DNA of 64,000 nt, taken from contig JACPVS010000004.1 in assembly GCA_016197365.1 (NCBI GenBank), positions 1 through 64,000 of the forward strand, in the 5' to 3' direction. Source of the stretch: Mycolicibacterium cosmeticum (GTDB taxonomy: Bacteria > Actinomycetota > Actinomycetes > Mycobacteriales > Mycobacteriaceae). The notes below the pieces were generated by a model, which ran no database searches, was not told the origin of the DNA, and saw only the letters and a list, made by a program, of their open reading frames with translations. A program made the translations under genes and the position numbers. Positions within the stretch are counted from its first letter, which is position 1; each line of letters opens with the position of its first letter. This document shows, one piece after another, positions 54,442 through 63,458 of this stretch.

Positions 54442-55356
54442 ATGACCATCTTGATCGCGAAGCGCAGGCTGACATCCATCGCGGCGACCGTTCTCCTGCT
54501 CGCCGCGTGCGGCCACCCGAGCCCACAGGCAACCACGCCGACGAACATGCCCGCGCCTGCGCCCGTCCAGTCCGTGCTCGGGTTCACGGATCTGAACGGA
54601 CCTTACGACGTCGCGGTCGACACCGAAGGCAATGTGTTCGTCTCCGACATCGCAGGCGGACGAAACGGATCCAATCGCGTCCTCGAGTTACCTGCCGGCT
54701 CGACTGTCCAAAAAGTGCTGCCGTTTGCACGCGCCACCGTGATGACCGATCCCGCCGGTGAGATGTGGGTGCTCGACGGCAGGCAGGAGCCGAGCACGCT
54801 GGTGAAGCTGGTGCATGGAGCCGACCAGCAGACGGTGGTGCCTCTGCCCGACCTCGGTGAGTGGAGCGCCGTCCGGGCGGTGGACAGCACGGGCAACGTC
54901 TACGGCATGACCGGCGGTGGGGTGGACTCGGGAGGCGGATGCTGCCTGCCGGTTCAGATTGCCAAGGCGGCGCCGGGATCGACCGCCGAACGGTTGCCGT
55001 TCCAGCACATGAACATCGTGGCGGGCATGACGCTCGACACCGCAGGCAACCTGTATGTCGGTGACGGCAACGGCAAGCGCGTGCTGAAGTTGGCGCCGGG
55101 ATCGAGTAGTCCGTCGGTGGTGGCGTTCCCCGGCCTCAACGGGATCATCGATTTCACTGTCGATGCCAAGGGCGCACTGTATGTGATTGACGCACAACGG
55201 GATCGAATCCTGAAACTCGAGCCGGGATCGAACACACCAACAGTTCTGCCCTTCACCGGTCTCAAACGTCCCGTCAGCGTCGCCGTGGACAACAAGGGCG
55301 CGGTCTACGTCGTCGACGACGGCCACCGCCGGGTCGTGAAACTGCAGGGGATCTGA
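54442..55356 (+). CDS. Lipoprotein with NHL-type beta-propeller, PknD-sensor-like
   Basis: The 304-residue product has a lipobox signal (VLLLAAC, Cys23) and six or so repeats of the NHL type: PYDVAVDTEGNVFVSD, VRAVDSTGNVYGM, AGMTLDTAGNLYVGD, IDFTVDAKGALYVID, PVSVAVDNKGAVYVVD, each followed by RVLKL.PGS. This is the propeller found in the extracellular sensor of PknD in mycobacteria, here without a kinase and lipid-anchored. It likely binds a ligand or cell-wall component on the outer face. It is the first of four tandem exported-protein genes. Confidence 0.8.
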   Translation: MTILIAKRRLTSIAATVLLLAACGHPSPQATTPTNMPAPAPVQSVLGFTDLNGPYDVAVDTEGNVFVSDIAGGRNGSNRVLELPAGSTVQKVLPFARATVMTDPAGEMWVLDGRQEPSTLVKLVHGADQQTVVPLPDLGEWSAVRAVDSTGNVYGMTGGGVDSGGGCCLPVQIAKAAPGSTAERLPFQHMNIVAGMTLDTAGNLYVGDGNGKRVLKLAPGSSSPSVVAFPGLNGIIDFTVDAKGALYVIDAQRDRILKLEPGSNTPTVLPFTGLKRPVSVAVDNKGAVYVVDDGHRRVVKLQGI

Positions 55357-55443
55357 TGTCCACCCGCGTCCGGCCACGAGTCGGATGACAAGAATTCGCC
55401 AAGGCACAGGCCTCAAAATTCTTGTGAAAGAGAGGAAACCGAC

Positions 55444-55902
55444 ATGACCCGACCCCACCGCACGTTCGCTTTGACCGCCCTGGCGGTATTCACCCTGGGC
55501 GCCGTCCTCCCCGCGACCGCACATGCCAACAACGACCCGGTCAACCTGCCGGTCACCGACGAGGTCCGCGCCGAGCTGGTCGAGACCGCGTCAGTGCTCA
55601 CCGGCCGGCCGGCGAGCGAATTCGGTGGGCTGCGGGACAAGAGGACCTACTACGCCCAGGATGCCAACGGCATGCAATGGGCGGCGGCTGCGCTGTACGC
55701 CAAGCCGGACGCCTACTGGGCGGCGATCGAGCTTCAGGATCAGAACAGTTACTTCGCTTTCGTGAAGCCGGCCGACCCGGGGTCGACGTGGATTCCGACC
55801 GCGATCGGCTTCGGCCCCATCCCCGCGGGCCAGGAACCCTGCCCGCTACCGCAAGCCGTCCGCGACGCGTGGGCCTGGCCCGCAGGCAAGTGCCACCCGT
55901 GA
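55444..55902 (+). CDS. Small secreted protein of unknown function
   Basis: The 152 residues start with a signal peptide (hydrophobic 8-27, cleavage after AHA at 26-28). The mature domain is about 120 residues with two Cys near the C-terminus (EPCPLPQ, GKCHP) that may pair. Segments WAAAALYAKPDAYWAAIELQDQNSYFAFVKP and GFGPIPAGQEPCPLP suggest a compact beta-rich fold. GAAAGAGAGG precedes the ATG. Not recognised as a named family; conserved mycobacterial exported protein at best. Confidence 0.72.
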   Translation: MTRPHRTFALTALAVFTLGAVLPATAHANNDPVNLPVTDEVRAELVETASVLTGRPASEFGGLRDKRTYYAQDANGMQWAAAALYAKPDAYWAAIELQDQNSYFAFVKPADPGSTWIPTAIGFGPIPAGQEPCPLPQAVRDAWAWPAGKCHP

Positions 55903-55913
55903 GGAATACTGTG

Positions 55914-57212
55914 ATGAAACATCCTATGCTCGCCATGGCGAAGATCGGCATTGTCGCGCTCGCGTCGATCCTGCCGGTCGGCTGCTCGGCGGCAACCGGT
56001 CCGACAGTGGTGCAAGCGAATTCGCCTACATCCAGCGCGCACTCTGCCCCGCCGAGCGGCACACCGGCGGGCGCGCCCGTCGTCACACACGGAGTCGAGC
56101 GCGACAGGGCCGACGTGCCATGGCCGCAGGTCGGCCCCGGTTGGACGCTGGCCATGTGGAGCCCCGTGACACCACGCAGGCCGGGCGAACAGCCCGCTCC
56201 CGGGGAACCGAGCTCAGACACCGCCGACACGACGCTCTTCCTCGTCGACCCACGGACAGGCGACCGGTACCCGATCACCACCTTCACCCCTGACGAGCAC
56301 GACCCGCGACTGGTCGACTGGTCGGGCGACGGCGGCTACGCGCTGTTCACCCAGGGCGCCGACGCCATCTCCGTCGACCTGCACACCGGCGAACGCACCG
56401 TCGTCCCCGTGCACGGAACGCCTGCATACACGCGTCCCGGCGGAAAGGCACTGCGTGTCTCGACGAGTTTCAACGGCGACGAGCCGGGCACCCTGATGCG
56501 AATCAGCTTGTCGGGCAACGAACAATTGCGGTATGCGACCGGAGATCTGGGCGGAGCGGGTCAGTTCAGCGGCGACTACCTCGAATCGCCCGACGGAACC
56601 CAGCTCGTGCTCGGGACCGCGAACCTCGGCAACGAGATCGTGCCCCGTTCCGACAACAGCCTGGTGGTGATGTCCAACGACGGGTCGATCATCCGCACCC
56701 TCCCCGTGCCGGTCCCGAAGGCATACTGCGCACCGGTGAAGTGGTGGAAGCCCATGGTGGTGCTCGCCCACTGCACCGCCGAAGGTAGCGCCGCCGAGCA
56801 ACTTTGGACGATACCGCTCGACGGCAGTGCGGCCACCGCTCTGACCGCGCTCAACGCCCACGACGACCAACCCGGATTCGAGGGGAACTACGGCAACTGG
56901 AATGCGTATGAAGTGCCCAGCGGCATCTTCCTGCCGACGGCGGGCGCATGCGGCACGTCGTTCGTGTCCCGGCTCACCCCGGACGGCCACACCTCACGCG
57001 TGGACATTCCGGGCCTCGGTGACAGCACCGACCTTGCCGGCGTGAGCGGTGACAAGCTGTTGGTGGTCGGCCAGACCGGATGTGGTGGCGGTACGTCGCT
57101 GGTGACCTACGACCCAGTGGCCAACACCTCCACCGTCCTGCTCGGACCGCCGATCAATGGCGGCGGCGTCACCGGCGGCCGCGTCTTCCCGGCCGACGGC
57201 TTCCCCCGATGA
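55914..57212 (+). CDS. Lipoprotein with beta-propeller-like repeats
   Basis: The 432-residue product has a lipobox (ASILPVGC, Cys near 24) and a Pro/Ser-rich linker to about 60. The rest shows repeated blades with D-G-x pattern (WSGDGGYALFTQG, LESPDGTQLVLGTANLG, VVMSNDGSIIRTLPVP, RLTPDGHTSRVDIPG), as in TolB/WD40-like propellers. ATG at 55914 follows the previous stop by 11 bases. It overlaps the MPT64-like gene by four bases, so the two are co-translated. Function unknown; probably a surface binding protein. Confidence 0.75.
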   Translation: MKHPMLAMAKIGIVALASILPVGCSAATGPTVVQANSPTSSAHSAPPSGTPAGAPVVTHGVERDRADVPWPQVGPGWTLAMWSPVTPRRPGEQPAPGEPSSDTADTTLFLVDPRTGDRYPITTFTPDEHDPRLVDWSGDGGYALFTQGADAISVDLHTGERTVVPVHGTPAYTRPGGKALRVSTSFNGDEPGTLMRISLSGNEQLRYATGDLGGAGQFSGDYLESPDGTQLVLGTANLGNEIVPRSDNSLVVMSNDGSIIRTLPVPVPKAYCAPVKWWKPMVVLAHCTAEGSAAEQLWTIPLDGSAATALTALNAHDDQPGFEGNYGNWNAYEVPSGIFLPTAGACGTSFVSRLTPDGHTSRVDIPGLGDSTDLAGVSGDKLLVVGQTGCGGGTSLVTYDPVANTSTVLLGPPINGGGVTGGRVFPADGFPR

Positions 57213-57901
57213 ATCGCAGGATTCTGGTGGCCCTGGCCGGTGCCGTCCTGACCGCCTCCGTGGCGACGACGTCGCCGGCTGTCGCCGAAACCGAGGCGGC
57301 GCACGCGTGCACGGAACTCGGCGGCACGGTGAAGCCCGACTCCACCTGCCACGTGCACACCGAAACCGGCACGTACACCATCGATATGAGCTATCCGATC
57401 GACTACCCGGATCAGCGGGAGCTCCGCGACTTCATCACCCGGGATCGCGCCGAATTCGTCGATTTCATGGCGAAGGTGCATGCACGCGATCGGCCGTTCG
57501 AGCACGGTCTGACCCCGCAGACCTACTCGACCTCGGGAACCCGCAGCGTCGTGTTCGAGATCTACGACGACACCGGCGCCCACCCGGTGACCGGCTATAA
57601 GGCGTTCAGCTACGACCTGAACACCCACACGCCGATCACCTACGACACGCTCTTCGAAGCGGGCGCGGACCCGGTCGCGGTGCTCGACCCGATCGTCCAG
57701 CGCGCGATGGACAAGCGCTGGAGAGGTTATGGCGGCCCGGCACCGCGAAACACCCTCGGGGCACGGGTGTATGAGAACTTCGCAATCACCGACGATGCGG
57801 TGGTGTTCTTCATCCCGCAGGGGATGTGGCTCCCTGAGGTCGCCGGGCCGATGCAGGTCTCGGTGTCCCGCGAGCAGCTCGCGGGACACCTGAGAACCTA
57901 G
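57209..57901 (+). CDS. MPT64-like secreted protein (DUF3298/RsiV-type fold)
   Basis: The 230-residue product has a signal peptide (1-26, AVAE) and matches M. tuberculosis MPT64 over its length: YPIDYPDQRELRDFITRDRAEFVDF, VVFEIYDDTGAHPVTGYKAFSYDLNTHTPITYDTLFEAGADPVAVLDPIVQ, YENFAITDDAVVFFIPQGMWLPEVAGPMQVSVSREQL. MPT64 is a secreted immunogenic antigen of unclear biochemical role. Start overlaps the upstream stop (ATGA). Its stop overlaps the convergent fadA2 end by four bases. Confidence 0.88.
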   Translation: MNRRILVALAGAVLTASVATTSPAVAETEAAHACTELGGTVKPDSTCHVHTETGTYTIDMSYPIDYPDQRELRDFITRDRAEFVDFMAKVHARDRPFEHGLTPQTYSTSGTRSVVFEIYDDTGAHPVTGYKAFSYDLNTHTPITYDTLFEAGADPVAVLDPIVQRAMDKRWRGYGGPAPRNTLGARVYENFAITDDAVVFFIPQGMWLPEVAGPMQVSVSREQLAGHLRT

Positions 57902-59196
57902 GCCTCCAGGATCGCCGTGACGCCCTGGCCGCCGGCCGCGCAGATCGAGATGAGTCCGCGGACGGGCTGACCGGTCTGCTTCTTCTTCTCGGCGAGCTGC
58001 TTGGCCAGCTGCGCGACGATCCGGCCGCCGGTCGCGGCGAACGGATGCCCCGCGGCCAGCGACGAGCCGTTGACGTTGAGCTTGCTGCGGTCGATGCTGC
58101 CCAGCGGGGCGTCGAGGCCGAGGCGTTCCTTGCAGTATTCGGCCGATTCCCACGCGCTCAGCGTGGCCAGCACCACCGACGCGAACGCCTCGTGGATCTC
58201 GTAGAAGTCGAAGTCCTGCAGGGTGAGTCCGTTGCGGGCCAGCAGTCGCGGCACCGCATAGGTCGGCGCCATCAACAGACCGTCGGGCCCGTTGACGTAG
58301 TCGACCGCAGCGGTCTCGGCGTCGACGAAGTAGGCCAGCACCGGCAGGTTGCGCTCGGCGGCCCATTCCTCGGTGGACAGCAGGGCCACCGAGGCGCCAT
58401 CGGTCAGTGGGGTGGAGTTGCCCGCGGTCATGGTGGCGTCACCGTTGCGCACGCCGAAGACGGGCTTGAGCTTGGCCAGCTTCTCCGGCGAGGATTCCGG
58501 GCGCAGGTTGTTGTCCCGGTACAGCCCGAGGAAGCCGCTGACCAGGTCGTCGAAGAAGCCGCGGTCGTAGGCGGCGGCCATGTTGCGGTGGCTGGCGGCG
58601 GCCAGTTCGTCCTGATCCACCCGTTTGACGCCGAACTGCTTGGCGGTGACGGCGGCGTGTTCGCCCATGGACAGCCCGGTACGCGGCTCACCGTTGGTGG
58701 GGATCTCGACCCCGATGGCGGCCGGCAGCTTGCCGACCAGCTTGAGCCGGTCGAGGTTGGACTTGCTGCGGCGCAGGCTCAGCAGCACCTGGCGCAAGTT
58801 GTCGCCGAAGGCGATCGGCGCGTCGGAAGTGGTGTCGACGCCACCGGCGATACCGGAGTCGTACTGTCCCAGGGCGATTCCGTTGGCGACGGCGATGGCC
58901 GACTGCAGGCCGGTGCCGCAGGCCTGCTGCAGGTCATAGGCCGAGGTGTACGGCGACAGCGAGGTGCCCAGGACGCTCTCGCGCACCAGGTTGAAATCGC
59001 GGCTGTGCTTGAGCACCGCACCACCCACGACCATGCCGATCCGTTCGCCTTTGAGGTGGAAGCGGTCGATCAGACCATCCAGGGCGGCGGTGAACATATC
59101 CTGGTTGGAGGCGTTGGCGTAAGCGCCGTCCGAGCGGGCGAAGGGGATCCGGTTACCACCGAGGATCGCGACGCGGCGAGAATTCGTGTTAGCCAT
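57898..59196 (-). CDS. fadA2: Acetyl-CoA acetyltransferase / 3-ketoacyl-CoA thiolase FadA2
   Basis: The 432-residue thiolase has the acyl-binding Cys in [18 protein letters not shown] (near 93), EIHEAFA (His near 342), GGHP-type [15 protein letters not shown] (near 378-390) and the second Cys in [10 protein letters not shown] near the end. It would do the last step of beta-oxidation or the reverse condensation. It is divergent from fabG4-htdX, as in M. tuberculosis Rv0243/Rv0242c-Rv0241c. The short divergent region (59197-59242) carries the operator-like motif, so both directions may be controlled together. Confidence 0.93.
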   Translation of the reverse strand: MANTNSRRVAILGGNRIPFARSDGAYANASNQDMFTAALDGLIDRFHLKGERIGMVVGGAVLKHSRDFNLVRESVLGTSLSPYTSAYDLQQACGTGLQSAIAVANGIALGQYDSGIAGGVDTTSDAPIAFGDNLRQVLLSLRRSKSNLDRLKLVGKLPAAIGVEIPTNGEPRTGLSMGEHAAVTAKQFGVKRVDQDELAAASHRNMAAAYDRGFFDDLVSGFLGLYRDNNLRPESSPEKLAKLKPVFGVRNGDATMTAGNSTPLTDGASVALLSTEEWAAERNLPVLAYFVDAETAAVDYVNGPDGLLMAPTYAVPRLLARNGLTLQDFDFYEIHEAFASVVLATLSAWESAEYCKERLGLDAPLGSIDRSKLNVNGSSLAAGHPFAATGGRIVAQLAKQLAEKKKQTGQPVRGLISICAAGGQGVTAILEA

Positions 59197-59218
59197 ATCC
59201 CAATGTTACCCGTCGTTC

Positions 59219-59237
59219 TTACTCTGGAGTAAGTTAG
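59219..59237. promoter_or_regulatory. Operator-like motif TTACT-N5-GTAA-N-TTAG between fadA2 and fabG4
   Basis: TTACTCTGGAGTAAGTTAG lies 5 bases before the fabG4 ATG and 23 bases before the fadA2 ATG. The core CTTACT-CTGG-AGTAAG is a perfect inverted repeat. It matches the motif before fadE5 in 13 fixed positions. Its position over both starts suits a repressor site. Confidence 0.6.
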
Positions 59238-59242
59238 ATCCC

Positions 59243-60595
59243 ATGGCTTCCGATTTGTTCACCCAAGTGGTCAGCTCCGGGCCCGGATCGTTCCTGGCCA
59301 AGCAACTGGGCGTACCCCAGCCCGAAACCCTGCGTCGTTACCGGGCCGGCGAACCGCCGCTGGCCGGATCGCTGCTGATCGGCGGGGAGGGCCGCGTGGT
59401 CGAACCCTTACGCGCCGCGCTGGCCGAGGACTACGACGTCGTCTCCAACAACATCGGCGGCCGATGGGCCGACTCGTTCGGCGGGCTGGTGTTCGACGCC
59501 ACCGGAATCACCGAGCCGACCGGCCTGAAGGCGCTCTACGAATTCTTCACCCCGGTGCTGCGCAACCTCGGCTCCTCCGGCCGGGTCGTCGTGATCGGAA
59601 CCACCCCCTCGGAGACGGCGACGGCGCACGAACACATCGTGCAGCGGGCGCTCGAAGGATTCACCCGCTCACTGGGCAAGGAACTGCAGCGCGGCGCGAC
59701 GGTGTCGCTGGTGTACCTGGCCGCCGACGCGAAACCCGCCGTCACCGGCCTGGAGTCGACGCTGCGGTTCATCCTGTCTGGGAAGTCCGCCTACGTCGAC
59801 GGCCAGGTGTTCTGGGTCGGCGCCGCTGATTCGGCGCCTCCCACCGACTGGGACAAGCCACTGGCCGGCAAGGTCGCCGTGGTGACCGGTGCCGCCCGCG
59901 GGATCGGTGCGACCATTGCCGAGGTGTTCGCCCGCGACGGGGCCGCCGTGGTCGCGGTCGACGTACCGCAGTCCGAAGAGGCGCTGGAGCAGACGGCCGC
60001 CAAGGTCGGCGGGACCGCGCTGGCGCTGGACGTCACCGCCGCGGACGCGGTGGACAAGATCGTCGCGCACGTCACCGAGCATCACGGGGGCAAGGTGGAC
60101 GTGCTGGTCAACAACGCCGGCATCACCCGCGACAAGCTGCTGGCCAACATGGACGAATCCCGCTGGGATTCCGTCGTCGCGGTGAATCTCCTTGCGCCAC
60201 TGAACCTCACCGAAGGCCTGGTGGCCGCCGGTGCCCTCGGGGAGGGTGGCCGCGTCGTCGGGTTGTCCTCGATGGCCGGGATCGCCGGTAACCGCGGCCA
60301 GACCAACTACGCGACGACGAAGGCGGGCATGATCGGCATCGCCGAGACCCTGGCGCCGTCACTGGGCGAGAAGGGCATCACCATCAACGCGGTGGCGCCC
60401 GGCTTCATCGAGACCAAGATGACCGAGGCCATCCCGCTGGCAACCCGCGAGGTCGGCCGGCGATTGAACTCGTTGTTCCAGGGCGGCCAACCCGTCGACG
60501 TCGCCGAACTGATCGCCTACTTCGCCAGCCCCGCGTCGAATGCGGTCACCGGCAACACGATCCGGGTCTGCGGCCAAGCCCTGCTGGGGGCGTGA
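59243..60595 (+). CDS. fabG4: High-molecular-weight 3-ketoacyl reductase FabG4
   Basis: The 450-residue protein has the two-domain FabG4 layout: an N-terminal flavodoxin-like domain (about 1-205) and a C-terminal SDR ketoreductase (about 210-450) with GAARGIG (222-228), NNAGI near 292, GLSSMAG with the catalytic Ser, NYATTKAG with the Tyr-Lys pair, and [11 protein letters not shown]. It reduces 3-ketoacyl-CoA with NADH. I start at the ATG at 59243; an upstream in-frame start would overlap fadA2 and the operator. Coupled by GTGA overlap to htdX. Confidence 0.93.
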   Translation: MASDLFTQVVSSGPGSFLAKQLGVPQPETLRRYRAGEPPLAGSLLIGGEGRVVEPLRAALAEDYDVVSNNIGGRWADSFGGLVFDATGITEPTGLKALYEFFTPVLRNLGSSGRVVVIGTTPSETATAHEHIVQRALEGFTRSLGKELQRGATVSLVYLAADAKPAVTGLESTLRFILSGKSAYVDGQVFWVGAADSAPPTDWDKPLAGKVAVVTGAARGIGATIAEVFARDGAAVVAVDVPQSEEALEQTAAKVGGTALALDVTAADAVDKIVAHVTEHHGGKVDVLVNNAGITRDKLLANMDESRWDSVVAVNLLAPLNLTEGLVAAGALGEGGRVVGLSSMAGIAGNRGQTNYATTKAGMIGIAETLAPSLGEKGITINAVAPGFIETKMTEAIPLATREVGRRLNSLFQGGQPVDVAELIAYFASPASNAVTGNTIRVCGQALLGA

Positions 60596-61443
60596 CGATG
60601 AGCGACCAACCCAACGGCCTACTGAACATGGCGCGGGCCGTGGCCGGTGCGCTGCCGTTCGTGCCGCGCTCCGGCGGTCTGCCAGATCGGACGGTGCACG
60701 TGCCCGATGTCCGGATCGACGCGGCCAACGTCGCGGCGTACGCCGGCGTGACGGGCCTGAAGTTCGGCGACTCCGTGCCGCTGACCTACCCCTTCGCGCT
60801 GACCTTCCCGACCGTGATGTCACTGGTCACCGGATTCGATTTCCCTTTCCCGGCAATGGGTTCGGTGCATGTCGAGAACCGGATCACCCAATACCGGCCG
60901 ATCGCGGTCAGCGACACCCTGGACGTGGCTGTGCACGCGGAGAACCTTCGCGAGCACCGCAAGGGCCTGCTCGTGGACATCGTCACCGAGATCAAGATCG
61001 GCAACGACGTGGCCTGGCACCAGGTGACGACGTTCCTGAACCAGCAGCGCACCAGCCTCTCCGGCGAACCGCGCCCCGAACCGCCCAAGCAGCCCAAGTT
61101 GCCGCCGCCGAATGCCGTGCTGTCGATCAGCCCATCGCAGATCCGCTCATACGCAGCCATCGGCGGGGACCACAACCCGATCCACACAAACTCGTTGGGC
61201 GCCAAGCTGTTCGGCTTCCCCACCGTGATCGCACACGGGATGTACAGCGCCGCGGCGGTGCTGGGCAACATCGAAGGCCAACTGCCGGACGCGGTGGCCT
61301 ACACGGTGAAGTTCGGCAAGCCGGTGCTGCTGCCCGCCAAGGCCGGGCTGTGGGTGGACCGTGACGCGGCGGGCTGGGAGTTGGCGCTGCGGCACCTGAA
61401 GAAGGGCTACCCGCACCTGACCGCGACGGTGCGCGGGCTCTAA
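60592..61443 (+). CDS. htdX: (R)-specific 3-hydroxyacyl-thioester dehydratase HtdX
   Basis: The 283-residue protein is a double-hotdog MaoC-type dehydratase: N-terminal degenerate hotdog (about 40-155) and C-terminal hydratase domain with [31 protein letters not shown] near 182-212, carrying the catalytic Asp and His. It dehydrates 3-hydroxyacyl thioesters after FabG4. The start is GTG at 60592 overlapping the fabG4 stop, or ATG at 60598. Its stop overlaps the convergent TetR stop by four bases. Confidence 0.92.
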   Translation: MTMSDQPNGLLNMARAVAGALPFVPRSGGLPDRTVHVPDVRIDAANVAAYAGVTGLKFGDSVPLTYPFALTFPTVMSLVTGFDFPFPAMGSVHVENRITQYRPIAVSDTLDVAVHAENLREHRKGLLVDIVTEIKIGNDVAWHQVTTFLNQQRTSLSGEPRPEPPKQPKLPPPNAVLSISPSQIRSYAAIGGDHNPIHTNSLGAKLFGFPTVIAHGMYSAAAVLGNIEGQLPDAVAYTVKFGKPVLLPAKAGLWVDRDAAGWELALRHLKKGYPHLTATVRGL

Positions 61444-62051
61444 CCCTCGGCGGGCTTGTCGCTCGGCCGGCCCTTCAGGCCACGCCAGAAGAGGTTGATC
61501 ATCAACTCGGTGGCGTCGAGGACGTCGGCGTCACCGGTACTGACCCGGTCGGCGATGGCCTCGCCGGCGCCCACCAACGCGACCGCCATCATGTTGAAAT
61601 CGGCGTCGGGTTCCGGGTTCCGGGTGCCCGACTGCAGCAGCCGACCGACCAGTTCGATGATCCGCTCGCGGCCCTCACGCACGGTGTGCGCGAACGCCTG
61701 GGAGCTGGTGGCCTGGCTGTACAGCACGATCCACGACGAGCGGTTCTTGTCGATATAGCCCAGGAAGGCACCGACAGCGTTGCGCAGCATGTCTTTTGGA
61801 CTGAGGGTGAAGTCGATGTCACCGCGCACCACCTCCACGAACCGGTTGAGCTCCCGGTCCAGGCAGGCGCCGAACAGCTCTTCCTTCGAGCCGTAGTACA
61901 GATACAGCATCGGTTTGGAGATCTGGGCCTGCCCGGCGATCGCGTCCATGGACGTCTCGTGGTACCCGTTGATCGAGAACATCTGCACGGCGGCGTCGAG
62001 CATCTGCTGCTCACGCACCGCGCGCGGCAACCGCTTCGTTCCACCTGCCAT
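61440..62051 (-). CDS. TetR-family transcriptional regulator
   Basis: The 203-residue protein starts MAGGTKRLPRAVREQQMLDAAVQMFSINGYHETSMDAIAGQAQISKPMLYLYYGSKEELF (typical TetR HTH, about 10-60) followed by a helical ligand domain. The family usually senses a small molecule such as acyl-CoA. M. tuberculosis has TetR Rv0238 near fabG4-htdX, so this is likely its counterpart and a candidate for the TTACT-N5-GTAA motif. I use the ATG at 62051; the frame is open to 62117. No copy of the motif is seen in front of its own start. Confidence 0.85.
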   Translation of the reverse strand: MAGGTKRLPRAVREQQMLDAAVQMFSINGYHETSMDAIAGQAQISKPMLYLYYGSKEELFGACLDRELNRFVEVVRGDIDFTLSPKDMLRNAVGAFLGYIDKNRSSWIVLYSQATSSQAFAHTVREGRERIIELVGRLLQSGTRNPEPDADFNMMAVALVGAGEAIADRVSTGDADVLDATELMINLFWRGLKGRPSDKPAEG

Positions 62052-62134
62052 TGATCCAGGGTATGCAATGGCCAGCGCATCGCCACAATTCGGGCGGTAG
62101 TGTCGCCGCACAGCCATTTCACCGAGGAGCCCCT

Positions 62135-63454
62135 ATGCCCGAGGTCAGTGCCGCGAAACACGTGAAAGATCTGCGAGCCGAGGGCGTCCGACTCGTCGCC
62201 GGGTCACTGACCGACCTGGCGGGTGTCACCCGGGCCAAATACGTACCGGTCGACCGGCTCGGGGCGTTCGTGCACGCCGGGATGGGGGTGTCTCCGTCCT
62301 GGAGCGTGTTCTGTGTGGACAGCACCATCGCGTTCACTCCGGCCCTCGGCGTGGTCGGCGACCGGCGGCTGCGCATCGATCCCGGCGAGCTGCGCCTCCT
62401 CGGCGATGACATCGCCTGGGCGCCCGCCGTCCTCGGCGACCAGGCGGGCCGGCCGGTGACGATATGCGTACGGTCGCTGCTGCACGCGTGCGAGGCCAAC
62501 CTGGCCGCGCGCGGCCTGAGTGCACTGGTGGGCGCCGAACTGGAGTTCACCCTACTGGCTCCCGACGGTGGCCACGCCACCACCGATCCGTGGTCGCCCT
62601 ACGGCATCCGGCCATCCCTGGAGCGGGCGACGTTCCTGACGGACCTCACCACCGCCGCCGAACGGGCCGGGCTGCCGGTGGAGCAGGTGCACGCCGAATA
62701 CGGCCATGACCAGATCGAGCTCTCGGTCGCACCGTCCGCTCCCGCCGCTGCGGCCGACGCGGTGATCCTGGCCCGCATCCTCGTCGGGCAGACGGCGGCC
62801 CGACACGGGCTCAAAGCATCGTTCTCGCCGGTTCCGTTCGCCGGAGAGGCCGGCAACGGCGCGCACCTGCACCTGTCTCTGGCCGACGCGGACGGGCCAT
62901 TGTTCTCCGGCGGTACCGGCCCGCACGGCATGCGGTCGACAGGTGCCGCGGCCATCGCAGGCGTGCTCGACACCTTGCCGGATCTGGTCGGCGTCTACGC
63001 GGGTTCGGTGCTGTCCGCCGCCCGGCTCAAACCGGGTAACTGGGCGGGCGCGGCGCACTGCTGGGGTCTGGAAAATCGGGAGGCGGCGGTTCGCTTCATC
63101 GCCGACACCCCGGGAAATCCCCACGGCGCCAACGTCGAGTTGAAGATCATCGATCCCAGCGCCAACCCCTACCTGGCGACGCTGGCGTTGCTGGGCAGCG
63201 CACTGCGCGGTGTCGACAACGACCTGCCGCTGCCCGCCGAGGTACCCGACAATCCCGCCGGAACCGTCGAGCCATTGCAAGCCGACCAGGCGACGGTCCT
63301 GGACAGGCTCGAAAACTCCTCCGTCGCAGCCGAACTCCTCGGACCCGACGTCATCGACGGACTACTGGCGGTGCGGCGGCACGAACTGCACACCTACGGC
63401 AACCAACCCGCGGCCGATACCTGCGCGGCACTGCGCCTGGCATGGAGCTGCTGA
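62135..63454 (+). CDS. Glutamine-synthetase-like (gamma-glutamyl amide ligase) protein
   Basis: The 439-residue protein has the GS beta-grasp N-terminus and the catalytic barrel: VGAELEFTLL (Glu metal ligands, about 135-144), HAEYGHDQIELSVAP (about 188-202), GNGAHLHLSL (about 242-251, ATP/metal His) and a CWGLENREAAVRF-like loop replacing the usual R-rich glutamate loop. This is a GlnA3/PuuA/FluG-type relative rather than primary GlnA. ATG at 62135 with GAGGAG five bases upstream. It is followed after four bases by an amidohydrolase gene; the pair mirrors the two halves of fungal FluG. Substrate amine unknown. Confidence 0.8.
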   Translation: MPEVSAAKHVKDLRAEGVRLVAGSLTDLAGVTRAKYVPVDRLGAFVHAGMGVSPSWSVFCVDSTIAFTPALGVVGDRRLRIDPGELRLLGDDIAWAPAVLGDQAGRPVTICVRSLLHACEANLAARGLSALVGAELEFTLLAPDGGHATTDPWSPYGIRPSLERATFLTDLTTAAERAGLPVEQVHAEYGHDQIELSVAPSAPAAAADAVILARILVGQTAARHGLKASFSPVPFAGEAGNGAHLHLSLADADGPLFSGGTGPHGMRSTGAAAIAGVLDTLPDLVGVYAGSVLSAARLKPGNWAGAAHCWGLENREAAVRFIADTPGNPHGANVELKIIDPSANPYLATLALLGSALRGVDNDLPLPAEVPDNPAGTVEPLQADQATVLDRLENSSVAAELLGPDVIDGLLAVRRHELHTYGNQPAADTCAALRLAWSC

Positions 63455-63458
63455 GCGC

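Noticed and set aside
53198..54532. Minus-strand frame of 444 codons opposite the TDT transporter
   Set aside because: The composition is implausible (Arg/His/Gln-rich) and the plus-strand protein has a clear ten-TM pattern.
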